The translations under genes and the position numbers were made by a program. A DNA stretch of 64,000 bases from Nautilus pompilius (taxonomy: Eukaryota; Mollusca; Cephalopoda; Nautilida; Nautilidae): assembly GCA_018389105.1 (NCBI GenBank), contig JACATO010000628.1:53501-117500 (forward strand). The letters are read 5' to 3'. Positions 33,356 through 46,988 of this stretch are shown in pieces. Position 1 is the first letter of the stretch. The number at the start of each line of letters is the position of its first letter. The notes below the pieces were generated by a model that worked only from the letters and a program-made list of their open reading frames with translations, did no database searches and was not told the DNA's origin.

Positions 33356-36300
33356 ATGGTTTGTGCTACCGAAAACAGCTAATGACGGATAAAAATAGCA
33401 AGCGACAAAAGACGAATGGAACTGGTGCAGTTCGTCACCGTAGTCGCCGAGTGTATCCGCCTGACGGGTTTTGTAAATCATTCTCTTCCCCATTGGGAGG
33501 CGAGATTTACAAATATTCTTTTAGCCATTTTTTCCTGCTCACTTTTTTTTTTTTGTATGCGTAAAGAAATCGATCAAAACGAAAGCCAAACAGAGTGAAA
33601 GTAGGAGCCAAGTCACGATATTCATCGAAGTTTCCTTGAAGTTCTTTCGATCTGTCGGTTATTGGTACTAAAGTGGCACGACTCCGGTATTCTTAGATCG
33701 ACGGAATGCTTAATATTATTAGTAAATCCGTTGTAGGAGAATAATGAAAATGTACTAGGTATTTGGTGGATTCGATAATGACTCTTTGGTAAACAATACG
33801 GTATGCCCGGTGTGCCTATTACAACATGTACATCTCTTCAGTGGCCACCATTCCAATTACATAAAGATGCAGAAATATACTGCCTGACGTTGAATTGATC
33901 AGCTTTAAAAGTCCCTCTTAATTTTCGAAAGACCCACAGAATATCACGCGTATAATTTCAGTTTCAAGTGGAAATGAAAAGGAAACTATCTACGGTTTCT
34001 AAAGTGGATGTTATGTTTTATTTTAAATCTACGCAGCATCACAGATTGATAGGAGGAGTTCCCAGCCCAAAACCATTGGAACTTTAAAGATTGTTTTATT
34101 GAGTGCCCTTCATTCAACCAAGTTTTCCTCTCTGATCCAGGCCCGAACTCTTCCTCGCCTAATAACTTAAACCTTTCTGTTGACAAATATTTGCCGATCG
34201 CATACCTGGATGATGTCATATTATAGATCGTAACATTTCCCGTCACAAACATTAGGCAAAACAAAACTAGAGAATCAATGCAATTTTTATTTAACCAGCC
34301 AATTAAATGTGCCATCATTCGTTAGTTGGTATATGGAGGCGGATCAACAGACCAAAATTCAAATTAGAAAACTGGAAAAGCCAATGTAATTTTGATATAA
34401 TACGTTTAAAGTTTCGGTTATCTCTAAGTTGCTTGTTTTAAATCGTACTAATTTACTCATTTGTGCATGGTGGAGTGAGCCGAGATATTTCAGATGAGGA
34501 TGTTAATTGGACCCAATCAGAGCCGAGAGCGGCTAAAGTGGTTCACAGTTCTCAACAGTCAAAGAATATCGGTCACCATGGTGATTCAGCATCAGTATAG
34601 ATGGCTGGTTTCAGCGAAAGCGCTTTACCCCAGCAACCATTACAGGGTACAAGAGCATTTTTTGCAGTGAAAGCTTTAAAAAATTACTTGGCTGATGAGC
34701 CTATTAGCTTCTGATCGCTTCCGTACGCTTGTGTCATGGTTGCATTTACCGTACGGGTTCGGTTATACGTCATGGTTGTGCATGGAGGAACGTTGGGTGA
34801 CAATTCTTTACGGCATTGCTCTTTTACTCTCAACTGGATGTAACTAAACGTTCCGAGGTGGAGGAAACCGAAGAATCGAGGTGAGAACACGCAGCTGATT
34901 GCTGCTTAAATACATCACCTATATAATTGATTGGTAGAGATATAAATTCAAACTATGTGGACTTTAGTGGCCTTTAGAATGAGCAGTTCAGAACAGGATG
35001 CGCAGTGTCTCATACATCCCAAACTAAAGTAACGTCTGTCTTCTAACTATTAACCATTCGTCTGTGAGAGGAGACCTTTCCAGATGGCTCACACGTTCTC
35101 CATGCTAAATTTCCCTTTAGGTTTTACACGTTTCATTTCTATCTGAGTTAGAGTGGATTTATTCAGAAATTATCAGGGAATAAAGAGCAAGAATTCTTCT
35201 CTGTCACGAATATGAGACCGAGAGTAATAGACTCCGAAGATGTTAGAATCATAGTAAAGAAAAAGTGACGCAAATAAAGATATATTTTTCAAAAAATTCA
35301 AAGAAACAGGAATAGTATAAAAGGAAGGAATGAAGGAAGAGGAGAGGATGAACGACTACGTCAAAGGAAAATCATTATGTGAAGATACTCAGCTGGTAGA
35401 GGAGCCGAAGTTCTGTATGATTGGAGAAAAAGAGAGGGAAGTAAACCGAGCTCCACATTCAGGCGGATAATCAGCTGAAGGCTGACAGAAAACGAACTCT
35501 CCGGTAAAAACTGCCGTCAGGAAAACCGACGTCCAAGCCGGTACAAGACAGACCGAACCTCCGACAGAAACAAATGCTCTCTTCAGCAGCGAGTCAGGGT
35601 TAGAATCGTTCGGAAGCAGCACAAAGTGATGGACAGCCATGTTTGTTTGAAGCTGTGTTTCCTGGCACGAGGTGGGACGTCTAAAGAAAACCGACCAGTG
35701 TTATTTCATACTTACAGGGGTCTCGCTTTCTGTAGTGACGGGAAGTGTGCTGGAGGTGTTAGCCGCCAATAGGGGCCGTTTAGGAGCGAACACTGCGGGA
35801 AAACCTATGTACGCGATAGATAGGGGGGAATGACAGGTAACACCTGATTGAAAATGTTCCTATATGTCCACAATAAAAGCAAAAGAAGGTAATGCAGGTA
35901 CTGGATAATAATGACTTGCACAGTTAAGTGTAGAAACAGAATGTACGGTTTTTTAAATATAAACTGATACTTGCTATTCTAATGTACCCCCCCCCCCCCT
36001 ATCCCCAGGGAGTCTCCCCCGGAGGGTGCCGACGTGACGAGCACGCACGTTCGAAGAAGTGGCAGATTCTAATATAAATGTTTACAAAGTGAGAAATGCG
36101 GCCCTTTTTTTTAAATTTCACATTAAAATATATAAATTATTTACACCAGTTCTCTAAACCAAGAAAAAACTTAGTCGTCACCTTCTTTGCGAGCGTACAT
36201 ACACCCATACGTATATACGTACACATACTCACAGATAACCATCTCCTTATAGTCCAGGTTTTACTTCCTAGAATAATGTGGTTACGAATCTGTTTCCAGT

Positions 36301-36620
36301 CAACGATATCATTTTATCCCTTCTCAAAATACCATCATTAAATAAGGACGAATTTTTAATAGATCGGTTTGTTTATATTACCTTAAGATAAGAACTTTGC
36401 AACATTTTCTGTAACCGAAGTAAAAACGACTTAATTTCTTTATTTTTTCTTTTCACCCGCCTGTAAGAGATACATTCCTGCCTCAGCTATTTGGGAATCA
36501 GCTGTCTACTGCGGGTTCTCCTTGATTTTATGGTATATCTATCGGTCGGGCATCATTACAAGTAGAAATTTACATAGTATCAGCAGCCTTACTAAACTAA
36601 ATGTCAGAGGAAGAAAGAAC
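33356..36620. other. Unassigned sequence
   Basis: About 3.3 kb without a recognised gene, tRNA or transposon. A C-run lies at about 35,987-35,999. An 83-codon minus-strand frame (35,389-35,640) begins CAAAC-ATG-GCT but has no recognised domain. Confidence 0.5.
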
Positions 36621-36622
36621 GA

Positions 36623-36623
<1 letters not shown>

Positions 36624-36680
<57 letters not shown>
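36624..36680. repeat. (AAT)n microsatellite
   Basis: About 18 AAT units. Confidence 0.95.
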
Positions 36681-36693
36681 GCAAAATAAAAGA

Positions 36694-36745
36694 TATGACG
36701 TCAGTAGAGAGGTATGACGTCAGAGGATAGATATGACGTCAGATT
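36694..36745 (+). promoter_or_regulatory. Three tandem CRE palindromes at 19-bp spacing
   Basis: TGACGTCA at 36,696-36,703, 36,715-36,722 and 36,734-36,741, each within TATGACGTCAG. The separation is 19 bp both times. CREB/ATF bZIP dimers bind this palindrome. The array resembles the CGTCAGTACAGAG minisatellite at 28.2-28.5 kb, so it may be a repeat first and a binding site only by consequence. Confidence 0.6.
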
Positions 36746-37639
36746 GGGCAAATTTTCATTGGTCTTTATTATTTGATGCTGCTATAAGACTTACCTAAGT
36801 ACCGCTGCTAGGATGTTGTTAAACGGCGGCCAATGTGTTGGTATAAAAAAAACACTAAGAATTATCGACAGTCCGTTAGCGTTGGAATTGATGAGCCCCC
36901 TCTAGTGTCGCAGATAATTCCAAGAAATTCCTTATAAGTCAAGACTAGATTCGTATCAGCTGCAGTCTGCTTCAGGTTCGAAGCAAGACACCAAAGGTGT
37001 TGTCCATTACCGCGCGACTTGTGTGGGCCGGTGATATGTAGACAGATAGCGATGAAAAAGATAATAGAAATATTTAAATCAGATTTATAAAGAAATAAAA
37101 ATGGTGGGGAGGAGGTTTAGCTTCTGAAATTGCGCCATTATATAGGAACCTGCAAACCGAGTGATCGAGCCGTATATAAAGCTCTGGGAGGTTGGCAATA
37201 TAGCTAAAAGCTTAGTAGAACTAGCAGAGATTTAAACTCTGAAAATATCAGAATACTCTTTTGGGGAGTGTGAGATGTCTATTTTGTCTAAATTTTACTA
37301 CTGAAGCAAGTGAATAACTGACAAGATCATTATATCGATCGCGGAGAAAAACTGTGCTAGCGGCCGTGGAACTAACAGCTCTGAAGGTAACTGCATTTGG
37401 TTAATAAATAATCAAGGCAGGTTTCAGTTTAATTACTCGGAGAATGTCTTGTTTTCTCGCGCTACCCATTACCAGGAACTGAGATAGATTGCCGTTATTT
37501 GCCTGGTCTCTCTTCACCGCGCGTTTATCCTTTTCCTTTTCAGAATCCACCCCAGTTGCTTAATTCTCCTTTGCTATACTAGTTCACAAAGGGTTCGTCC
37601 CAGAACCAGAACTGTAGAGAAATACAAATGGCTACAGCG
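36746..37639. other. Unassigned sequence
   Basis: Nothing recognised. Confidence 0.5.
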
Positions 37640-37730
37640 GGTATCGCAAAACGTGAAATTTGGCGGCGGAACGTTTATTAGATGGGCATGGATCCTTCCT
37701 GGACGGGAAAGATTTGTACTACAGTTCAGG
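37640..37730 (+). pseudogene. Tc1/mariner-like transposase scrap
   Basis: The frame at 37,653 reads VKFGGGTFIRWAWILPGRER, matching the VKFGGGSVMVWG..s..GrG block that follows the first catalytic Asp in Tc1/mariner transposases. Flanking blocks (DES..F upstream, QDN..H downstream) were not found with confidence. Confidence 0.4.
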
Positions 37731-38011
37731 TAGAGGTCAAGCAAAGTTAGTGCCCCTAGAGGACGTGCTATCGATTCAGACAGCCGTGCCTACCGCATAG
37801 CGATCACGCAGCACCAATAATAGCATGTTCCCGTGTTTTCGTAATGGAGCTGGCACGGTGCCATTTTATATTAGTTGATGACTTGCAGACATGGGGGATG
37901 AACATTGATCAGTTTGCGGAGACTTCATTAAGGTAGAGCGCTATTCTATATCTAGATGAACGGCAGAAACAGAAAATCCCCCAAAAAGTGTAAAATGGAG
38001 TTGGAAACGAA

Positions 38012-38025
38012 CCGCCAGGGGGCGC
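38012..38025 (+). promoter_or_regulatory. CTCF-like core motif
   Basis: CCGCCAGGGGGCGC matches the CTCF core CCASYAGRKGGCRS with one change (A to G at the third base) that is also common in known sites. Confidence 0.4.
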
Positions 38026-38029
38026 TCCT

Positions 38030-38650
38030 TAGAGAAAGAGAAAAAAAAAACAAACGGCATTTCCATCGTCTTTACCAATTGCTTTTCTCGATTTTAAAAT
38101 AGATAAAAGATAATAAGTAGCCAAAATAATCTCGATCGCTAACAGTGCCTTTAGGACAGGTGAAACACTTTTGTCCATTGAAAAATAAACATTTTTTCTC
38201 AATTGATCTAAGGGAAAACTTAGTCGATCCTTAAACTATCCGACAGACGTCAAGCGTTTCCGATTTCAGGGACTTATGGGTAAATAAGCTATAAGCACGC
38301 CCATTATGCCAGTTAAAATGTAAAGCGTAAGTATATTAGCCGAAGAGTTGAATAAAAAATAGTGAAAGCTTCTCAAAACTAATTGTGGATAAAAAAAATA
38401 TATTTATTTATTAAACATTTCACGGTGACTTTTCTGACACCGGATAAAAACTAGTCATTTGAAAGTTTCTCGCATGTCATTGCTCAGGCGGGAATAGGAC
38501 TATTCGCCGCTAGTTTGTTTGACCAGGATGTGATGGCGAGTGGACTTAGAGAGCGAAAGACAGTAGACAGTGGGAGGTAAATTAAGCGTGAGAGAGAACG
38601 AGGAAGCAATAGAATTAGTCAGTTGATGGAGTATCTTCTGGGTGCCAACG
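38030..38650. other. Unassigned sequence
   Basis: Nothing recognised. Confidence 0.5.
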
Positions 38651-38654
38651 TCCA

Positions 38655-38800
38655 TTTTTTGGCGGAAATTTCCGACTGGTTGAAATTCGGATAATTTTTT
38701 TGCGCTAATCTATTTGATTAATGAAAAATTCTCAATGATATTTCCTCGGTGTTTCCCACTGCGTCCGTGTCACATCCGCCTTATCGCATGAAGCGGAGAT
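38655..38800 (+). repeat. Dispersed repeat F, copy 2
   Basis: Partner of 27,955-28,110; shares AAATTCGGATAATTTTT and GCGCTAATC in the same order and orientation. Confidence 0.45.
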
Positions 38801-40199
<1,399 letters not shown>

Positions 40200-40419
40200 T
40201 CTCTAAAAGATCCTTAATTCTAACATTATGAATTTATTTTGAATGATACGAAACTTGGTTTAAGGATTTTGGTGAATTTATCGAATTCCAGCACACACCC
40301 AAAACTGTGAGGAAACAAATTAGATTAAACAGTTAAAACTACTTATTCTCTTGCAGAAATAAACTTGGTGCCGACATTGTGTCTTACCATAATCCGCCAT
40401 GTTGTTTGTTTGTGTCGCT

Positions 40420-40433
40420 CCAGTAGGTGGCGC
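40420..40433 (+). promoter_or_regulatory. CTCF-like core motif, perfect consensus match
   Basis: CCAGTAGGTGGCGC fits CCASYAGRKGGCRS at every position. It has the same orientation as the site at 38,012. Confidence 0.45.
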
Positions 40434-41503
40434 TTCAAGACCGTTACCCAAAAAAATGTTGTCAATTTTTGAAAGTCCATATCTTAGAAAAAGGAATCTG
40501 TCAATAATGAAAGCATATCTGCATTATTATTATTTTATTATTTTTTTAATTTACGTGTGTGATGAAGGATGAAAAAAAACGCCTTTGTAAAACTTATTCC
40601 GATAGGTAAGAAAGCGAGTAGAAATGATTCACGGAAGTTATTTATTTGTTAAATAAATTGCAGAAATGTTACAAATACAAACGCAATGGCACCGAGACGA
40701 AATGCAGTAAACTCTCGTTATCTCAAACTCGTTTATCTCGAAGTTTAGATTTTATTGAATCTTTTCTTCGACTTCCTAATCCAAAATTCTCCGGTTGTGC
40801 GGAAGTTTTACTTTGAAAAGGCGTTTGGGTTTGATGAATACCTAAACACTGTGAAGCGTGACCGATTACTGTTTTAGGCCGATGGAGGGCAAAGATGCTA
40901 TTGTTATAGAAAGCTTAACATTGTTTCGAGTAACAATGTAATGAAGACTTGGTGAAGCAAAAAAGATGGTTACAATAACGGTTTTGGTTGATCAAAACAC
41001 CAATAAAGAAGCAAACTAAGACTTGCGCGTCAGATTGTTACGAGTTGTGAAGTGTTATATAGTGACCTGTAAGTAAGAATTCAGTGTGTAATTGCGTGAT
41101 TCGTCATAATGCATTACTCAGGATTAAACGTTTGCCAAGACTTTTTGTATTTTGTACTCATTGTATTTACTGTATCGTTTTTTAATGTTGTCGTAGTCGA
41201 CATCATTAGCCCGGTGTCTGTAAATGTGGCGGTATCTAGGAAGCGCAAGTTAGACGCGAAGTTTATTCAAGATAATATCAAGACATCAAAGTCGTAAAAG
41301 ATGGCGAGAAGAAAGTAGTCGGGAATCGCCAGACAGTTAAACCGATTTTCTCACTGGCTCAGCGAGAAAATCAAACATACAGACCAGCAGGTGAGACTGC
41401 CGAGGAGGGTGGGGGGGGTGGGGGGGGGTTAATCTTGCTGGAAGAGCAGTTGTCCCAAAAGAGCGAAATCTTCCAACTAAAAATTTGGTCATCATTAGTG
41501 AAA
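40434..41503. other. Unassigned AT-rich sequence
   Basis: No gene recognised. A G-rich run lies at about 41,408-41,428. Confidence 0.5.

Positions 41504-41553
<50 letters not shown>
41504..41553. repeat. (AC)n microsatellite
   Basis: Perfect AC run of about 50 bp. Confidence 0.97.
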
Positions 41554-41555
<2 letters not shown>

Positions 41556-42059
41556 TCAATTAATGATTTTCAGTCGATTCATATAGTAACAAACTGTTTC
41601 CAATGTCGTTAATAACGAAGCTCCAAATATAATCTGCTGAAAAACTAAACAGCTACATTTGACCATCGAACCATCTTTAAAAACGGTATCACGTGACACT
41701 TGGTAGACATTTGCAGCCTTTGAATTACAGAGCAGAAATTATGTTTAGCAAATTATTTAAAAAATTATTAAAGTTAATGAAGGTATTTTTTCCTTTCTTT
41801 TTAAATAACTGGTGCATAGTGGTTTTTGTTGGTTTGTTTTTTTTTAAACCACGGGGTAATACACAGAACTAAATAATAGTCTACTTTTAATTTATAATGA
41901 CAAATTATTTAGATCTGATTGAAGAGACGAAGAAATTTCCGTTTTCTAACATGAAACGAAATCATCAACACAACATACAAAATAAAAAATGGGGAAAAAA
42001 AAAGATAAGAAGAGTTGAGCCTTTGGTAAAAAGTCACATCCTCATCATGATTCTAAAAT
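41554..42059. other. Unassigned AT-rich sequence
   Basis: Nothing recognised; a short (AAT)n run follows at 42,060-42,078. Confidence 0.5.
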
Positions 42060-42090
42060 ATTAATAATAATAATAATAGTAGTTACAACA

Positions 42091-42305
42091 AAGGTGACGC
42101 GATGATCTAATAGTAAACTGCTATGGTTGAGGACCTGAGTTCGAACCCCTGTCGGGGCTGGGTCAGTTCGGTGTACCTTCCTGGCATTGGCATCTTCTCG
42201 CTCTTCAGCAGCAGTTTGCACGGGTTTCCTCCCACATTTAAAATATGTAGAGTTCTGGTAGAGATTTTCTGCGGCTGACCATCGCTTGTCCCTTGGACGC
42301 CACCA
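42091..42305 (+). repeat. tRNA-derived SINE, family S, copy 1 (most complete)
   Basis: The head has an A-box-like GATGATCTAATAG and a B box GTTCGAACC (42,139-42,147). The body is CCTGGCATTGGCATCTTCTC, GGGTTTCCTCCCACATTTAA and AGAGTTCTGGTAGAGATTTT. Five other copies share the body. A polymerase III-transcribed tRNA ancestor is implied by the two boxes. Confidence 0.8.
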
Positions 42306-42506
42306 GGTATTTGTTATAAAACTACCTGGCTATGAGGCGATCGCGCGCTTGTATAAGTTCGGTAGACGAACCACACGCAGGAATACTTTGTACACACTCG
42401 GTGAAACATTAAAACATTTCCAGAAGAATAAAAGAAGTACTAGCGAATCTTTTAATTTCGGAATAACAGCATCCAGAATTGTCCGAGTCTTTTCAAGTCA
42501 GCCAAA

Positions 42507-42641
42507 ATGGCGTCTGGGGAAAGGGAGGAGGAACCCCTGTCAGAAACAGAAAAAATACGCACCCGGGAAGCTTCTCGTCACCTTCCTACCTTCGGAGATG
42601 AACAAAGAGCTTTAATGCAGCACCAAATTAACAGCAACTGA
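42507..42641 (+). CDS. Candidate short frame starting at an ATGGCG motif
   Basis: GCCAAAATGGCGTCTGGGG gives a good start context and resembles the AANATGGCG element found at many transcription starts. The 44-codon frame begins MASGEREEEPLSETEK and is rich in Glu. It could be a first exon extending past an unseen donor, or chance. No family is recognised. It lies 200 bp after a SINE copy. Confidence 0.25.
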   Translation: MASGEREEEPLSETEKIRTREASRHLPTFGDEQRALMQHQINSN

Positions 42642-42883
42642 CACCGAAGTAATTAGGGATGATTGCTAACAACGTACTGATTTACTTGAAGGCTGAGCCA
42701 GATTTATCGCCGTGTTTACGCTTTGCCGGGAGGGGATCGCATTTGGAGGTAAGGGCTGTGAATGGGGGAGAAAAAAGAAAAACAAACCCCGAAGCAGTTG
42801 AGTTAATTTTTAAATCACAGCCTGCGGTGTGAAACATCAGCGGTGTTGGTGTGCAAAATTACCTGTAATAGCCGTGTTGTTAT

Positions 42884-43030
42884 ACAGCTGGAGTTTGGAT
42901 CGTTTCCCTGGCAATGGCGTCTTCTCGTTCTTCATCACAAACCGGTCACGTGGATCTTCTCTGGGCTTTCCGCTATCTACCTCAACTGAAAAATGAAGTT
43001 CTAATAGGGTCTTTTGCTCATGGCCTCTAC
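42884..43030 (+). repeat. tRNA-derived SINE, family S, copy 5
   Basis: Remnant B box (GGAGTTTGGATCG), then CCTGGCAATGGCGTCTTCTC, TCACAAACCGG and AAGTTCTAATAGGGTC, matching copies 1 and 6. A 73-codon frame starting with the ATGGCG inside it is SINE-derived. Confidence 0.65.
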
Positions 43031-43139
43031 TCCCTTACGCTGAGAAGGCGAGGGGAGGGGCTCATGAGGCCCGCTCAGTATGTAAGCAAGCATATGATCC
43101 CTGATCTCGTATCCAACATGGGGATCCTCCGCTAACTGC

Positions 43140-43515
43140 CTAATCGAGGAAGAGTTCGTCGTCGGCGACGACACATAACGATTACATCATATATAATCAG
43201 TTAATTAATGCATACAGTTTTACGTGTGTCACGTGACTGTTAGAAAAAAGTTTATGAGGCATGACGTATTACAATGAAGTACCCTGAAGCTCTGACCATG
43301 CGAGAGGCTACTGACATCGAAATATTCTTCACTTTTTGTTGCTTGGTGACTGTTTTATATGTTTGACAACCTTGCAAATTAAATGCAGAATTAACGGATC
43401 GTTAAGTGATTTGGATATCTTTACAACTACAACCAGTTTGTTAAAGAACAGTGTAACTAATTAAAATGATGACGAGAATGTGGTGCATTCTGCAGCAAGA
43501 CATCCCTGCTCCGTG
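43140..43515. other. Unassigned sequence
   Basis: Nothing recognised. Confidence 0.5.
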
Positions 43516-43517
43516 GA

Positions 43518-43800
43518 GCTCCATCTCTAAGAAGACTGTTAAAAAGCGTTTTTTGAAAGATGTTGGGGTGACTGGTCGGGTGGCTAGCCGCTTCTTCAGT
43601 GGACAAATATTTCAAGAGATTATCGGGATTACGTGATTGAAAAATGGTAAAAGATGTTATGTTGGAACGCAAGCCACTTTTGAAATCTTTGGTTCAAGAT
43701 AACACGGTAAGTCCAAGAAAAGCCAGAGAAGTTGCCTGTAGGGTTATGCAAGGCATTCGGTTGAACACGGAGGAAAAGCTGTAAAGTTATAAATTGCTTC
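43518..43800 (+). pseudogene. Tc1-like transposase N-terminal scrap
   Basis: The frame at about 43,520 reads APWSSISKKTVKKRFLKDVG then VTGRVASR, closely resembling the second helix-turn-helix of Tc1 transposases (vS..TVkrrL...Gl.grva..kpl). A shifted frame at 43,664 reads ERKPLLKS and SPRKAREVA, fitting the KPLL..NRKARL.FA stretch that follows. Stops and a frameshift separate them, and no DDE blocks were found downstream. Confidence 0.45.
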
Positions 43801-46060
43801 AGCGATTCCTTGTTTGGAAATTTAGTCAAAATCGAAGAAATTTTATAAAAATAATTTAAGCATTATCAGATACCTCTGGCCACTGGCTAATGTCACTGAT
43901 GTTGCAAGGCTCAATAAACAAAAAGAAGCGACTAGACGCCTGATGATGAGGAATTGGCAGCTCAGGTTCAGATCACTAGGATATCGAGCTCAGCTGAAAT
44001 AAATTAAATAGAAGAGGTTAATATTTGAAGGTCAACTAATTTTCTGTAGTTGAGAAATAACTTTCAGTAAAAAAAATGCATTCATCCGCCACAGAGTAGC
44101 CAATCTTTTGACATTCCTGTTTTCTGAAATTACAACGTTTTGTTTTCTTGTATTTTTTTAATACACAAAATCAACGGATAGCACATATTTTACAGGTAAT
44201 ACGTAAACTCCTTTCAATGGTGACTTCCGTTTTGATATGCTAATTTTCAATTGTTTATTTAAGAACGAAAACTTATGCCAGATTTTAACTAGTTGTGTAA
44301 AATATACTCTTAACCGAAGCTTTTAACCTTCCCGGGGTGATGAAAACTACTAAACTCAGATAATATTTAATGGAGGTTGACTTCCAATGCTCAAAACAGG
44401 TGATTCTTAACTGGTTCATTGATGTAGGTTTTTCCTTGATTCACCTTGTTCTATATCTTCACGTAGCCATTCAGCTGGGTTTACATCTGAGATCATTATC
44501 CCGTTCAAAAATGTAGTTTCCTTGGTTATGTTAACTTTCCACAGACTTAAAACATGAACAGCAAACAATGAGAGACCATGATCGACTTTCAACATCAGCG
44601 GGACAAAAACCCTTTGAAACAGTTAACACGGGCTCTTTATGAAGAATACTTGTCGTTCGTAAGGGGGTGGGTGTGTGGCACGTGCCAGCCCCTCCTCTAA
44701 AACACTGGCGTTACTGCAAATGTCTCAGGGTCGTTTAGGAATAAAACGACAGCAAAAACTCCTTATTTCTTTTCAAACATTACGCCAAATTTAAAATATA
44801 TATATTTAAAGGAACTACTAAAGTTACTTCCCTTTCGTCAGCGAAAACCTAACGACGTCAACCAAAGAGGAGAAAATGTTTTCGGAAAGCCGTAGAAACA
44901 CCGAGATCCGGTGAAATTCGACGCCAGCAGGGTTAATGTTAACTTATCAGTGACGATTTCGGGAGAGTCGTAGCCTAGCAGTGTTTGAGTACAATCGACC
45001 GACGTTCGTAGTATAATAATGATGGTAATTAAAAAACGTTCTACAATCGACGACAACCCAAAGGCAAACATTACTCATGTAGAATTAATAGTAAGGGCCA
45101 ATGTAGAGCTCACGTCAGCCCCTCTCCCTGCTACCCGCGTCTTCGTAAAACTCCGCCTTATGAAAACGTTAGGAAACTAAGCTGCAAAAGTAGTTGAATC
45201 AATATCTGTTTTTACTACAGTTAACACGATATGAGCTCTGTAAGTGACAGCGAAGCTATCTTCGCCAACCCTTAAAAACCAATTTGACAAGACAATTTTC
45301 GACCCATTGCGAGGATGAATTTCCGAAGCGCCTTCGAGGCGCCAGAAAAATTATGCTTCTTTGAGTCGTGTGACCTGTCTTTTTTATACGGCTCTTAATA
45401 ATAGGCCTTTCCGAGCTGCTACTGTTTTCCTTCCTACTTTGCTGCCGAAAAAATGATTTTCTTTGCTTACTGCATTATTCTTTCTGGTTATTACCGGCAG
45501 ACAGGGAGATTAATGAAAAAACTGAGGAGATCTAAACTACCTCGGCACGACTGTTCGAAATGCAAACCACCGCTGAGAGCCGATCAGCAGCTCGGCTCTT
45601 TCCGTTAAATGTCTATTACTCATTGACGACTCATTTCATGTCGATTTAGCTTAGTTCAGTTATTACAAGAAGCCACAAGGGTCGACTCAAGCCCCACCCA
45701 CGAAAAGAACCATCCTACCAGTTGATCTTCAATCTAGTTCACACATTATTACTATTTATGACTGTCACTGCTATTGAGCTCACATTTAGTTGTTTCATTG
45801 TGAAAATTCATTTAACCAAACATTGTTTGCAATATCCAGAAGGTTCCATGCTCTAAACAATTCTTAAAATAGACATTTCTTGGTGGCGATACGACTACTG
45901 ATTACTGGAAGAGTCACGAAATGCACAATTTACAATGTTTGTTGTCATCGTATTTTGACAAAAAATAAACATATCAGTGATAAATCAGAAACAGTATAGC
46001 AAATTCTTGATATTGTATTAGCCTGATTAAAATAATTTTAAAAAGTATCAGAATTAATTC
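43801..46060. other. Unassigned AT-rich sequence
   Basis: No gene or known repeat was recognised in about 2.2 kb. A GC-rich hairpin-prone CGAAGCGCCTTCGAGGCGCC lies near 45,330. Confidence 0.5.
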
Positions 46061-46092
46061 GTGTGACGCATATAAATTTGGCCACCACTGTA
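46061..46092 (-). repeat. Tc1-like terminal inverted repeat, single end
   Basis: Reverse-complemented, the segment starts TA-CAGTGGTGGCCAAATT, a typical Tc1/mariner terminus next to the TA target. No partner end was found nearby, so it may be a solo end. Confidence 0.35.
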
Positions 46093-46919
46093 GCGAGTAA
46101 GCGTGTGATATTTTAAATCGCTTATTATTTCCTAAAATTGTTGGTTATGTTTATTTGTGATTTTTTAAAACTACTAACGGCCAGCTCATTTGCCTTGCCC
46201 TTAGGTTAGCTTGACGGACCATTTGGGTCCTTAAGTGAATTATGTCTGTCGTCCGCCCTACAGAAGGACACAATCTGTCAGCAGGTGCGATGGAATTCCG
46301 ATTTACTTTGCTGGGGTTGTTTGAAACAGATAGCGAAGGAAGGGGAAATTAACGCCCCTAATATTCTCGGCCCCTACCAACCGACTTCGCCACCACGTAA
46401 AGAATATCCTTGTCGACTATCGTTTAAAATTTTTTAAGGGAAATCTACTTGATTGTAGTTTATTTCATCTTTGAAATTTGCTGCTGGTTGAAAATTTAGC
46501 TCTTAATTAAGTTCTGCCGCTTCTTTGGAAAAGAAATGGTTGTTTTCTCTTTTTTTTTCTCTTTCAACTGTCTCGGATATCTGTCAGGTTGGACGAAGAA
46601 TGACGTCACGCCTTATTTTATCAAATCGCTCCTCGGTGATCGGCGATCAGCATCAAATTATCGCCCTTTGTAACGACGCATTGTGGGAACGATCGCCTCA
46701 TTTTTTTTGTTTTGTTTTGGTGGGATTATAACAATTTTTTAATTTTTATTTTCCAGGGTTAGAATACGAACCGTGAAGGGTTTTTATCGACAGAAAATGT
46801 TGTTCACAATCAACGGTTCATATGCTGAGAATAACCCGCACTTAAGTTCCGTATCTGATTTCAATATTGAAAATAGAGAATTGGAAAGAGATGAATGGAT
46901 TTCTAAAAATTCCCAATTT
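46093..46919. other. Unassigned sequence with one CRE palindrome
   Basis: TGACGTCA at 46,601-46,608. Nothing else recognised. Confidence 0.5.
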
Positions 46920-46930
46920 TATTATTATTA

Positions 46931-46988
<58 letters not shown>
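46920..46988. repeat. (ATT)n microsatellite
   Basis: About 22 ATT units. Adjoining frames on both strands with poly-Ile, poly-Leu or poly-Asn are artefacts. Confidence 0.95.

Noticed and set aside
35389..35640. 83-codon minus-strand frame starting ATGGCT
   Set aside because: Plausible start context but no domain, no splice context and a length expected by chance in 64 kb.
42914..43135. 73-codon frame starting ATGGCGTCTTCTCG
   Set aside because: The segment aligns with SINE family S, so the ATG and frame are repeat-derived.
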